A DNA stretch of 10,043 nt. It comes from Rhodospirillales bacterium. GTDB lineage: Bacteria; Pseudomonadota; Alphaproteobacteria; Acetobacterales; Acetobacteraceae. The stretch lies in the NCBI GenBank assembly GCA_025352915.1, contig JANXSA010000674.1:1-10043 (forward strand), read 5' to 3'. Position numbers and translations under genes: made by a program. Each line of letters opens with the position of its first letter. The stretch's first letter is position 1. Shown here in pieces: positions 1 through 5,802 of this stretch. The notes under the pieces are model-generated. The model was not told where the DNA came from and searched no databases. It was given only the letters and a program-made list of their open reading frames with translations.

Positions 1-1071
1 ATACAGGTCGGCATCGTCGGCCAGGGGTTCTTCGAGGTCAGCCGGGCCGATACGGTCGGCAACGGCTCGGTGGTCTTCGAGCCACAGCGATTCTACTCGC
101 GCGCCGGCGACTTCCAGATGGACCGCAACGGCTATCTGGTGAACAGCGCCGGCGACTACCTCAACGGCTGGGACGTCAACTCCACCACCGGGGCGGTGGA
201 TCGTGCGGCGGTGAACCCGATCCGGGTGACGCAGACCGTGTACAATCCGCAACCGACCAGCGAGGTTTCGGTATCCGCCAACCTGCCCGCGACCCCCTCG
301 GGGACGGCGCCGGTGTCAGCGCAGATCAGCGTCTATGACGCGCTCGGCAACGACCACGTGGTGACGCTGAACTGGACGCGCACGGCGGCCAACGACTGGT
401 CGGTCGCAGTGGATGTGCCCGATGACGTCAACAGCGCCAATCGCGGCACCGCGCGCGTCGCCTTCGGCCCGACCACCAGCGGCAATCCGGTGCCCCAGGG
501 CACGGTGGGCCTGATTGGCAGCGCCACCGGCAGTGTGACCGCCGGTGCCTATGCCACGGATACGCCGGCCACCCTGGCCTTCGATGTCGATTTCGGCAGC
601 GGCATCCAGTCGATCACGCTCAATCTCGGCACCTACGGCTTGTCGAGCGGGGTGACGCAGTATTCCGGTATCGAATTCAGCCTGCGCGGCATCAGTCAAA
701 ACGGCGTGCCGCCAGGCAGCTTCTCCGGCGTCTCCACCACCCAGGCCGGCGACGTCCAGGTCACCTACGACAACGGCCAGTCGCGCACCATCGCGCGCGT
801 CCCGGTGGTGACCTTCAACGACCCGAACGCATTGCAGCGCCAGGACGGCCAAGCCTTCACCAGCACCCTCGCCTCGGGCGATCCGTTGACGCAAGACGCG
901 CGTACCAACGGCGCCGGCGGCATCGTCACCAATTCCGTCGAGAACTCGAACGTCGACATCGCCCACGAGTTCACCAAGCTGATCGTGGCCCAGCGCGCCT
1001 ATTCGGCCAACACCAAGCTGGTGACCACGGCCGACGAGTTGCTGCAACAGACGCTGGACATGAAACGCTAG
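1..1071 (+). CDS. flgE: Flagellar hook protein FlgE, 5' end missing
   Basis: Hook protein, exported through the flagellar type III apparatus and polymerised outside the cell into the curved hook between rod and filament. The reading frame is open from base 1 and gives 356 visible residues. The first ones, VGIVGQGFFEV, are the conserved GQGFF segment that normally lies about 85-95 residues into FlgE, so roughly that much is missing. A FlaE-type central domain is seen around residue 111 (VYDALGNDHVVTLNW). The C-terminus has the conserved axial-protein segment NVDIAHEFTKLIVAQRAYSA followed by a helix ending LLQQTLDMKR. The codon GTG at 70 is internal, not the start. flgK follows after 24 bases. 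The C-terminal motif is shared with FlgF and FlgG, but the FlaE-like domain and the flgK-flgL context favour FlgE. Confidence 0.93.
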   Translation: MQVGIVGQGFFEVSRADTVGNGSVVFEPQRFYSRAGDFQMDRNGYLVNSAGDYLNGWDVNSTTGAVDRAAVNPIRVTQTVYNPQPTSEVSVSANLPATPSGTAPVSAQISVYDALGNDHVVTLNWTRTAANDWSVAVDVPDDVNSANRGTARVAFGPTTSGNPVPQGTVGLIGSATGSVTAGAYATDTPATLAFDVDFGSGIQSITLNLGTYGLSSGVTQYSGIEFSLRGISQNGVPPGSFSGVSTTQAGDVQVTYDNGQSRTIARVPVVTFNDPNALQRQDGQAFTSTLASGDPLTQDARTNGAGGIVTNSVENSNVDIAHEFTKLIVAQRAYSANTKLVTTADELLQQTLDMKR

Positions 1072-1095
1072 ACACGCCCGCGCGGGGACTGAGCC

Positions 1096-2622
1096 ATGAG
1101 CCTCGACAGCAGTCTTTCGATCGCCGCGAGCGGCCTGCAGAACATCAACCGCCATCTGGCGGTGGTGGCGCAAAACGTCGCCAACGTCGGCACGCCGGGC
1201 TATGCGCGGGAAATCCTGCCGCAATCCGCCGTGACCGCGGACGGCCAGGGCATGGGCGTGCGCACCGCCGTGGCGCGGCGGCAGATCGACCTGCACATGC
1301 AACAGGCGGCGCTGCAACAGGCGAGCAACGTGGCCGAGCTGGATGTGCGCGGCGCGGCGCTGGCGGCGATCGACGTTGTGCATGGCGCCATCGGCGCTGC
1401 CGGCGACCTGGCCAGTCTGCTCGGCCAGTTGGAGGACAGCTTCACCGCCTTGGCCGCCGATCCATCGAGCCAGCCGCGACAGGCCGCAGTCGTGGCGGCG
1501 GCGGGCGGCATGGCGGCACAGGTCAACGCGCTGGGGAAATCTTATGACGCTGGGCGGCAATCGGCACAGGATGCCGTGGTCACCGATGTCGCCACGCTGA
1601 ATGCCACCCTGGCGCAGATCGGGTCGTTAAGCGAACGTATCATCGTGGTGCGGGCGTTGGGGCAGTCCAGCGCCGACCTTGAGAATCAGCGCGATGCCGC
1701 GCGCGGCGAACTGGCCAAGCTGGTCGATGTCCGGGCGATGGAGACGCCGTCCGGCGACCTGCTGCTGGCCACCAATAGCGGATTGTCGCTGCCCACGCGT
1801 TTCACCACCGCGCCGTTCGCCGTCCAGGCGGCAACACTCGATGCCAGCTCGTACTACCCGGCCGGCGGCGCACCGGCGGTAACGCTGTCCGGGACGGATG
1901 TGACGACGCGGTTGGGGGCAGGGCGCATCGCCGCCAACCTGGCGTTGCGCGATACCGCGCTGCCGTTGTTTCAGGGAGAACTGGACGAGTTCGCCATCAC
2001 CCTGGCCCGCCGCTTCGATGCGCAGGGGCTGCGGCTGTTCAGCGATTCCGCCGGTGATGTGCCGCCGGGTGGCGGCAGCCCGGTGCAGGACGGCTATGTC
2101 GGCTTTGCCCAGACGATCGGCGTCAATCCGGCCGTTGCCGCCAACTCGGCGCTGGTGCGCGACGGCACCCATGCAGTGGCGGATGATCCCGCCGGCGCGT
2201 CCGCCTTTGATCCCAATCCCGCCACCGGCCCGGCCGGCTTCGCAACGCTGCTACAGCGCGTGCTGGGCTTCGGCTTCGGCAACGCGATCCGCGATGGCGT
2301 GGCGCAACTGGCCTCGGAGCGTACCGGGCTTGGCCCTGCGGGAACGTTGAGCGCGCCATACGCGCCGCCCGTGAGGCTCGCCGGCCTGGCCGCGGCACTG
2401 GTGTCGGCGCAGACGCGCGCGAGCAGCGAAAGCGGCGTGGCACTGGATTCCGCCCGCGTCCTGCAAACGGCGCTGGACGCCAAGCTGGCCAGCGGTAGTG
2501 CGGTCAGCGTGGATCAGGAGATGACGGTGATGCTGCAACTACAAAGCGCCTACGCCGCCAACGCCCGGGTGATCTCCGCCGTCCAGGCGATGATGGATCA
2601 AACGCTTCAGATGCTGCGCTGA
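1096..2622 (+). CDS. flgK: Flagellar hook-associated protein 1, FlgK
   Basis: Hook-filament junction protein (HAP1), a secreted axial protein that joins the hook to the FlgL layer and filament. The protein has 508 residues, within the usual range. The N-terminal D0 region reads SLSIAASGLQNINRHLAVVA and continues into QNVANVGTPGYARE, the classic NxANxxTPGYxR signature (about residues 26-40). The segment LENQRDAARGELAKLVDV (residues 195-212) matches the DxRDxLxxELxxLV stretch typical of FlgK. The C-terminus (EMTVMLQLQSAYAANARVIS, then a helix ending QTLQMLR) is the matching D0 helix. The start ATG has GGGGA at 1084-1088, 7 bases upstream. flgL begins 10 bases after the stop, so the two are probably cotranscribed and translationally linked. 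The central region is alanine-rich and poorly conserved, as is normal for this surface-exposed part. Confidence 0.95.
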   Translation: MSLDSSLSIAASGLQNINRHLAVVAQNVANVGTPGYAREILPQSAVTADGQGMGVRTAVARRQIDLHMQQAALQQASNVAELDVRGAALAAIDVVHGAIGAAGDLASLLGQLEDSFTALAADPSSQPRQAAVVAAAGGMAAQVNALGKSYDAGRQSAQDAVVTDVATLNATLAQIGSLSERIIVVRALGQSSADLENQRDAARGELAKLVDVRAMETPSGDLLLATNSGLSLPTRFTTAPFAVQAATLDASSYYPAGGAPAVTLSGTDVTTRLGAGRIAANLALRDTALPLFQGELDEFAITLARRFDAQGLRLFSDSAGDVPPGGGSPVQDGYVGFAQTIGVNPAVAANSALVRDGTHAVADDPAGASAFDPNPATGPAGFATLLQRVLGFGFGNAIRDGVAQLASERTGLGPAGTLSAPYAPPVRLAGLAAALVSAQTRASSESGVALDSARVLQTALDAKLASGSAVSVDQEMTVMLQLQSAYAANARVISAVQAMMDQTLQMLR

Positions 2623-2632
2623 GGGCTGAACG

Positions 2633-3736
2633 ATGACCGCCATCGCATCCGGCTTCAGCCTGGCTGCCACCGCCGGCTTCGGCGCACGCGGCAGCGTGAT
2701 CGCCAGCGCCGGCCAGGTGCGCGACCGGCTCGACCTGCTGACCCGCCAGGCCGCCAGCGGGCGCGTCGCCGATACCTATGGCGGGCTCGGTGCCGGGGCT
2801 GCGACCAGCCTGTCGCTGCGCCCGGCGATCGCGCGCATCGAGACCTGGCAGTCGAATATCGACGCCGTGCAGGGGCGCATGGAGGTGACGCAATCCAGCC
2901 TGGAACAGGTCAGCGCGATCGCCGCCGATTTTCGCGCCCGCACCGCCGATCTCAACGGGCTGAGCGCTGCCATGATCGACACCGTGGCCGCCGGCGCGCG
3001 CGATGCCTTGCGCAGCGTCGCCGGGCTGCTGAATGCCCGCCACGGCGACCAATACGTGTTCGCCGGCCAGGACAGTGCCAATCCGCCAGTGCCGGGCGCC
3101 GAGACCATCCTGGCCTCCGGGTTTTTCGGCGAGATCTCAACCGCCGTCGCCGGTCTCGGCAACAATGGCGCGGCAGCGACGATCGCGGCCACACTGGCCA
3201 CCGCCGGAACAAACGCCGCCGGCGTGTCGCCGTTCTCGACCGCCTTGTCCCAGGCTCCGGGCGCGCTCGATGCGCTCAAAGCCAGCGTGCCCATGGGCGA
3301 CGGGCGCAGCGTCCAGGTCGGCGTCCTGGCCAGCGCCAATGCCGATGCCACCTCGCTTGGCGGCAGCACCACAGGGTCATACATCCGCGACATCCTGCGC
3401 GGACTGGCAACGCTGGGTTCGCTGAACAGCGCACAGATGAATGAAGCCGGCTTTGCTGAAGTGGTGGCCGATGTGCGCACCGGGCTGGAAGGCGCGGTCA
3501 CCGCGCTCAACGTCGATGCGGGTGTGTTGGGTAACCGCCAGGCCGCGATTGCCGAGGCGCGCACGCGACTGGGCGATACCACGACGGTGTTGCAGGGCCA
3601 GGTGGCCAATGTCGAGGATGTCGACATGGCCGAGGTGCTGTCGCGCCTATCGCTGACTCAGACGCAGCTCCAGGCATCGTATCAGCTTCTGGCCGGGCTG
3701 CAGAGCCTGAGCCTTACCAAGTTCCTGGCCGGCTGA
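2633..3736 (+). CDS. flgL: Flagellar hook-associated protein 3, FlgL
   Basis: Second junction protein (HAP3), which sits between FlgK and the flagellin filament and is exported by the flagellar type III system. The 367-residue protein has flagellin-like ends. The N-terminal helical region (about residues 20-110) includes VRDRLDLLTRQAASGRVADT, comparable to the flagellin QxxISSGxRV motif. The C-terminal helix (about residues 327-367) begins VEDVDMAEVLSRLSLTQTQL and ends SLSLTKFLAG, like the flagellin C domain. The middle contains DQYVFAGQDS, the 'Y.FaG' segment common in FlgL. GAGGG (2621-2625) overlaps the flgK stop and lies 7 bases before the ATG, supporting this start and coupling to flgK. 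It is separated from fliC by the 220-base leader. A flagellin identity is unlikely because of the FAG motif, the larger size and its place after flgK. Confidence 0.93.
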   Translation: MTAIASGFSLAATAGFGARGSVIASAGQVRDRLDLLTRQAASGRVADTYGGLGAGAATSLSLRPAIARIETWQSNIDAVQGRMEVTQSSLEQVSAIAADFRARTADLNGLSAAMIDTVAAGARDALRSVAGLLNARHGDQYVFAGQDSANPPVPGAETILASGFFGEISTAVAGLGNNGAAATIAATLATAGTNAAGVSPFSTALSQAPGALDALKASVPMGDGRSVQVGVLASANADATSLGGSTTGSYIRDILRGLATLGSLNSAQMNEAGFAEVVADVRTGLEGAVTALNVDAGVLGNRQAAIAEARTRLGDTTTVLQGQVANVEDVDMAEVLSRLSLTQTQLQASYQLLAGLQSLSLTKFLAG

Positions 3737-3956
3737 CGTGACCCCGGCCACATCCTTTCGTCATGTGCCTCATGCCGTCCGGCACGCCGGCGGCGCGGTA
3801 CGTGGGCCTGCCGCCGACCGCGATGACAGCCGATCCATGACCCGGAAAATCACCCGGTGGCTTTCACCGCGCATTAACCCCCGGGCTCCACAATGGGGCT
3901 CGCCCGCAAAATCGCGGGGGCATGCGTAAACAATTGGGCAAGTAGGAAAACTGACC
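3737..3956 (+). promoter_or_regulatory. flagellin gene leader: probable promoter and 5' untranslated region
   Basis: This 220-base gap holds no convincing gene. It is expected to contain the fliC promoter, since flagellin is normally transcribed separately and strongly. Visible elements are: an inverted repeat CGGCGGC (3788-3794) / GCCGCCG (3810-3816), perhaps a weak end for the flgL transcript but without a T tract; two direct copies of ACCCGG (3840-3845 and 3852-3857) 12 bases apart; TTAACC at 3874-3879, which resembles half of a CtrA site; and a hairpin at 3903-3918. A GG-N10-GC spacing suggestive of sigma-54 starts at 3781, but it lacks the fuller consensus. AGGA (3944-3947) is the fliC ribosome binding site, 9 bases before the ATG. 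No promoter can be assigned with confidence. Confidence 0.5.
3903..3918 (+). promoter_or_regulatory. small hairpin in the fliC leader
   Basis: CCCGC (3903-3907) and GCGGG (3914-3918) form a perfect 5-base stem with the loop AAAATC. An outer pairing is also possible between CCCCCG (3878-3883) and CGGGGG (3915-3920), which would compete with it. The hairpin ends 25 bases before the AGGA of the fliC ribosome binding site. In Caulobacter, FlbT acts on the 5' untranslated region of a flagellin mRNA, and flbT lies just downstream here, so this is a candidate FlbT target. That role is inference; short GC stems also occur by chance in DNA of this composition. Confidence 0.35.
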
Positions 3957-4808
3957 ATGTCCCTCAATTCCGTCAACACCAACCTGAACGCCGCGATTGC
4001 CCTGCAGTCGCTGAATCGGACGTCGTCGCAGCTTGCGGTGACCCAGAAGACGATCTCGACCGGCTATCGCGTGGCCGACGCCGCGGACGATGGCGCCGCC
4101 TATGCCGTGGCGCAGCGGGTGCGGTCGGATGTCGGCGCGCTGGGCAGCGCCAACCAACAGCTCGGCAACGTCAAGGGTCTGATCTCAACCACGATCACCG
4201 GACTGAACGCGGCGTCTAATTCGTTGAAGGAAGCGCGCGAAATCCTGGTGAAGCTGGGTGACAGCAATACCCAGGGCGACCAGCGCAACCAGTATGTGGC
4301 GCAGTACCAGTCCAAGCTGGCGAACGTGAAGACCTTCCTTCAGGACGCTGGCTACAGCAACAAAACGCTGATCGGCAATATCACCGGCAGCAATGGCACG
4401 TTCGGCTCGGTGGCGGTGATCCGCAACGAGGTGGGTGCGACCTATGGCATCGCCACGTTTGGCGGCTCGGCGTTCTTCGCCTCGGTGAACTTCACGTCCA
4501 CCGCGCTGGGTTCGGCGGCCAGCGTTCAGGCGCTGGTCACTGCAAGTGGCACGTTCCTGAATGCCCTGTCCACACTGGGCACGGCGCTGAACACCTATGG
4601 CTCCGCGTCGAACTACGTCGACAACCAGATCAGCTACAACAACGACAAGGTCGACAGCCTGAACGGCGGCCTCGGTTCGCTGATCGATGCCGATCTCGCC
4701 AAGGAGTCGGCGAAGCTGCAGGCCCTGCAGATCCGCCAGCAGCTGGGTACACAGGCGCTGTCGATCGCCAACCAGGCGCCGCAATCCCTGCTCAGCCTGT
4801 TCAAGTAA
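3957..4808 (+). CDS. fliC: Flagellin (filament protein)
   Basis: Main filament subunit, exported and polymerised at the filament tip. It has 283 residues, a short flagellin with a reduced central domain. The N-terminal D0/D1 domain starts MSLNSVNTNLNAAIALQSLN and includes TQKTISTGYRVADAADDGAA (residues 29-48), the conserved 'xxISTGxRVxxAxDD' region. The C-terminal domain has SLIDADLAKESAKLQALQIR (residues 241-260), then QQLGTQALSIANQAPQSLLS and the end LFK, the typical 'LGxQALSIANQxPQxxLxLF' signature. The region at about 131-215 is variable, rich in Ser, Thr, Gly and Ala, and should face outward. It holds four N-x-S/T motifs (N135, N141, N146, N178). The start is supported by AGGA 9 bases upstream. 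A terminator-like AT-rich element follows the stop. Its neighbours flbT and flaF are known flagellin regulators in alphaproteobacteria. Whether the genome has other flagellin genes cannot be told from this window. Confidence 0.96.
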   Translation: MSLNSVNTNLNAAIALQSLNRTSSQLAVTQKTISTGYRVADAADDGAAYAVAQRVRSDVGALGSANQQLGNVKGLISTTITGLNAASNSLKEAREILVKLGDSNTQGDQRNQYVAQYQSKLANVKTFLQDAGYSNKTLIGNITGSNGTFGSVAVIRNEVGATYGIATFGGSAFFASVNFTSTALGSAASVQALVTASGTFLNALSTLGTALNTYGSASNYVDNQISYNNDKVDSLNGGLGSLIDADLAKESAKLQALQIRQQLGTQALSIANQAPQSLLSLFK

Positions 4809-4828
4809 GCCAGGAAGAAAGGGAGAAT

Positions 4829-4850
4829 GTTCTTTTTTGAAGAAAAGAAC
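4829..4850. repeat. left-arm hairpin of the AT-rich element
   Basis: GTTCTTTT (4829-4836) pairs perfectly with AAAAGAAC (4843-4850), giving an 8-base stem and the loop TTGAAG. It begins 21 bases after the fliC stop codon. Such a 3' stem could protect the flagellin mRNA from exonucleases, but this role is inference. Confidence 0.75.
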
Positions 4851-4851
4851 C

Positions 4852-4892
4852 AAAAAACTTCCATCCGATATCTTAACGGATAAAGTTTTTTT
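4852..4892 (+). terminator. probable terminator of fliC
   Basis: AAAAAACTT (4852-4860) pairs with AAGTTTTTT (4883-4891), and ATCCG (4863-4867) pairs with CGGAT (4877-4881), with a small 2/1 internal loop and a 9-base apical loop (4868-4876). The 3' side ends in seven T (4886-4892) and the 5' side starts with six A, so the structure could stop transcription from either direction. The stem is less GC-rich than a classical intrinsic terminator. Its position after fliC and before flbT fits the end of a strongly expressed flagellin transcript, with partial readthrough possible. Confidence 0.65.
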
Positions 4893-4893
4893 G

Positions 4894-4917
4894 CTTCTTT
4901 TTGTCCACAAAAAGAAG
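4894..4917. repeat. right-arm hairpin of the AT-rich element
   Basis: CTTCTTTTTGT (4894-4904) and ACAAAAAGAAG (4907-4917) are perfect inverted repeats separated by CC. In practice this would be a stem of about 10 bases with a 4-base loop. It ends 39 bases before the flbT start and 28 bases before its AAGGA ribosome binding site. Confidence 0.75.
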
Positions 4918-4956
4918 ATTCTTCCTTCCCCTCTGCTCTGACTGCAAGGAAAATCC

Positions 4957-5412
4957 ATGTCCACCCTCGTGCTGGAGCTTCGGCAAGGCGAGATGATGAT
5001 CGTGAACGGTGCGCCGATCCGGTTTCGCACCAAGTCGCGCATCGAGCTTACCGCGCGCGCTCGTTTCCTCTTCGGCAAACAGATCATGGCGCCCGACCAG
5101 GCCGACAGCCCGGCCCGGCGCATCTATTTCGCCCTCCAATCCGCCTATATCGGCACCGATGACGAACGGGTCCGCGGGGTCGAATCCGCCCGCGAGCTGA
5201 TCGGTGCCTTCAAGCTCGCCACCACATCAGCCCTGGCGCGCGAGATCCTCGACCGCGCCCTGGCCTGCGCCGAGACCGACGATTGCTACCAGGCCTTGAA
5301 GCTCGCTCGCCGCATCATGCGCCACGAGGATGCGGTTCTCGGACGCGTCGTCGAATCCGCCATTCCCGAAACCAGCCCGGTTCCCATGCTGGCGCCCGCC
5401 GGGCGCGCCTGA
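4957..5412 (+). CDS. flbT: Flagellin synthesis regulator FlbT
   Basis: FlbT is a small cytoplasmic RNA-acting regulator found in alphaproteobacteria. In Caulobacter it represses flagellin by acting on the 5' untranslated region of flagellin mRNA, while in some other genera it appears to activate. The 151-residue product shows the family's order. An N-terminal beta-rich part begins LVLELRQGEMMIVNGAPIRF (residues 4-23). The most conserved segment is DQADSPARRIYFALQSAYIG (residues 47-66), matching 'xAxTPARRIYFxLQxxY'. A helical C-terminal half includes DDCYQALKLARRIMRHEDAV (residues 108-127). The last 20 or so residues are a Pro/Ala-rich tail that looks unstructured. AAGGA at 4946-4950 is 6 bases from the ATG. 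No clear promoter is seen between the AT-rich element and this gene, so expression may come from readthrough of fliC or an unseen promoter. flaF follows after 29 bases. Confidence 0.92.
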   Translation: MSTLVLELRQGEMMIVNGAPIRFRTKSRIELTARARFLFGKQIMAPDQADSPARRIYFALQSAYIGTDDERVRGVESARELIGAFKLATTSALAREILDRALACAETDDCYQALKLARRIMRHEDAVLGRVVESAIPETSPVPMLAPAGRA

Positions 5413-5441
5413 CCGCCCCTCCAGAAAAAGGATCGCACCTC

Positions 5442-5792
5442 ATGCAAAATGGCATGGAACACGCCGTGAGGGCCTATGCCGCCTCATCGGCCCACCGCAG
5501 CCCGCGTGACCAGGAAGCGGACGTGTTCCGCCGCGCGGTCGCCGCACTGCGCAAAGGCCGCGGGGCCAACGCGGTGCTGCAAGTCCGCGCCCTGGCCGAC
5601 AATACGCGGCTTTGGTCCACGGTTATCGATCTGATGCAGGACCCGCAGAACGCTCTGCCGGATTCGCTGCGTGCCTCCATCGTCTCGGTCGGCATGGCGG
5701 TGCAACGCGAGATGCAGCGCGATGCGCCGGATTTCGACTTCCTCATCGAGGTCAACGAGGATATCGCCGCTGGCCTCTCCGGCCAGGCTTGA
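5442..5792 (+). CDS. flaF: Flagellar biosynthesis regulator FlaF
   Basis: FlaF is the partner of FlbT in alphaproteobacteria. It is needed for flagellin production and secretion, and in Caulobacter it works in balance with FlbT. The 116-residue protein has the family pattern: an N-terminal segment with RSPRDQEADVFRRAVAALRK (residues 19-38), then TRLWSTVIDLMQDPQNALPD (residues 55-74, with the conserved W58), LRASIVSVGMAVQREM, and a C-terminal DFDFLIEVNEDIAAGL. This corresponds to the FlaF 'LWxxfixDLxxPeNaLPxxLRAxlisiGxxv' block. The ATG at 5442 was chosen because AAGGA (5428-5432) lies 9 bases upstream; the frame stays open back to 5283, but that part lies inside flbT in another frame. A second ATG at 5454 is possible. 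The stop is 10 bases before the GTG of the next gene. Confidence 0.9.
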   Translation: MQNGMEHAVRAYAASSAHRSPRDQEADVFRRAVAALRKGRGANAVLQVRALADNTRLWSTVIDLMQDPQNALPDSLRASIVSVGMAVQREMQRDAPDFDFLIEVNEDIAAGLSGQA

Positions 5793-5794
5793 GG
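5791..5794 (+). promoter_or_regulatory. ribosome binding site that decides the GTG start at 5803
   Basis: GAGG overlaps the flaF stop codon (TGA at 5790-5792) and sits 8 bases before GTG at 5803. In-frame ATG codons upstream (first at 5671) lie deep inside flaF, so this site is the best explanation for initiation of the DUF1217 gene. Confidence 0.55.
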
Positions 5795-5802
5795 CCGGGG
5801 CG

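Larger units (their letters stand above)
4824..4922. repeat. AT-rich compound inverted repeat between fliC and flbT
   Basis: The left arm (4824-4867) and the reverse complement of the right arm (4877-4922) align along nearly their whole length. Both run AGAAT, TTC, a T tract, a short variable loop, an A tract, GAA, C plus an A tract, CTT, then ATCCG. Each arm is also a hairpin on its own (4829-4850 and 4894-4917), and the centre forms a third stem. By count, 31 of 100 bases in 4821-4920 are G or C, far below the flanking genes. It could be a fixed terminator, or a copy of a dispersed palindromic (REP- or MITE-like) element. No coding sequence is present and no target-site duplication is obvious. 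Confidence 0.85.

Noticed and set aside
70..72. GTG as a start codon for the hook gene
   Set aside because: The same frame is open from base 1 and encodes the conserved GQGFF segment of FlgE, so the true start is upstream of the window.
1077..1086. Perfect palindrome CCCGCGCGGG before flgK
   Set aside because: With no loop it can form only a very short hairpin, and runs of this kind are expected by chance in this composition. It overlaps the flgK ribosome binding site, but I see no further support for regulation.
316..1560. Long open frame on the minus strand opposite flgE and flgK
   Set aside because: Its product is low-complexity (His, Gly, Ala, Arg rich) and matches no family I know. It mirrors the codon pattern of the strong + strand genes flgE and flgK, a common effect in GC-rich DNA.
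3781..3794. GG-N10-GC spacing suggesting a sigma-54 promoter for fliC
   Set aside because: Only the bare GG and GC fit; the -12 side reads GGC rather than TTGC. Such spacing is frequent by chance in GC-rich DNA, and the site falls inside a GC inverted repeat.
3738..3929. 63-codon open frame between flgL and fliC
   Set aside because: No ribosome binding site near its start, an Arg/Pro-rich product without family resemblance, and it covers the expected flagellin promoter region.
4687..4941. Open frame across the end of fliC and the AT-rich element
   Set aside because: It starts inside fliC in another frame, has no binding site, and its Lys/Phe-rich tail is just the translated A and T tracts of the inverted repeat.
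5671..5673. ATG as the start of the DUF1217 gene
   Set aside because: It would overlap flaF by 122 bases and add an Arg/Ser-rich stretch that is a shadow of flaF. GTG at 5803 has a well-placed GAGG and gives the expected N-terminus.
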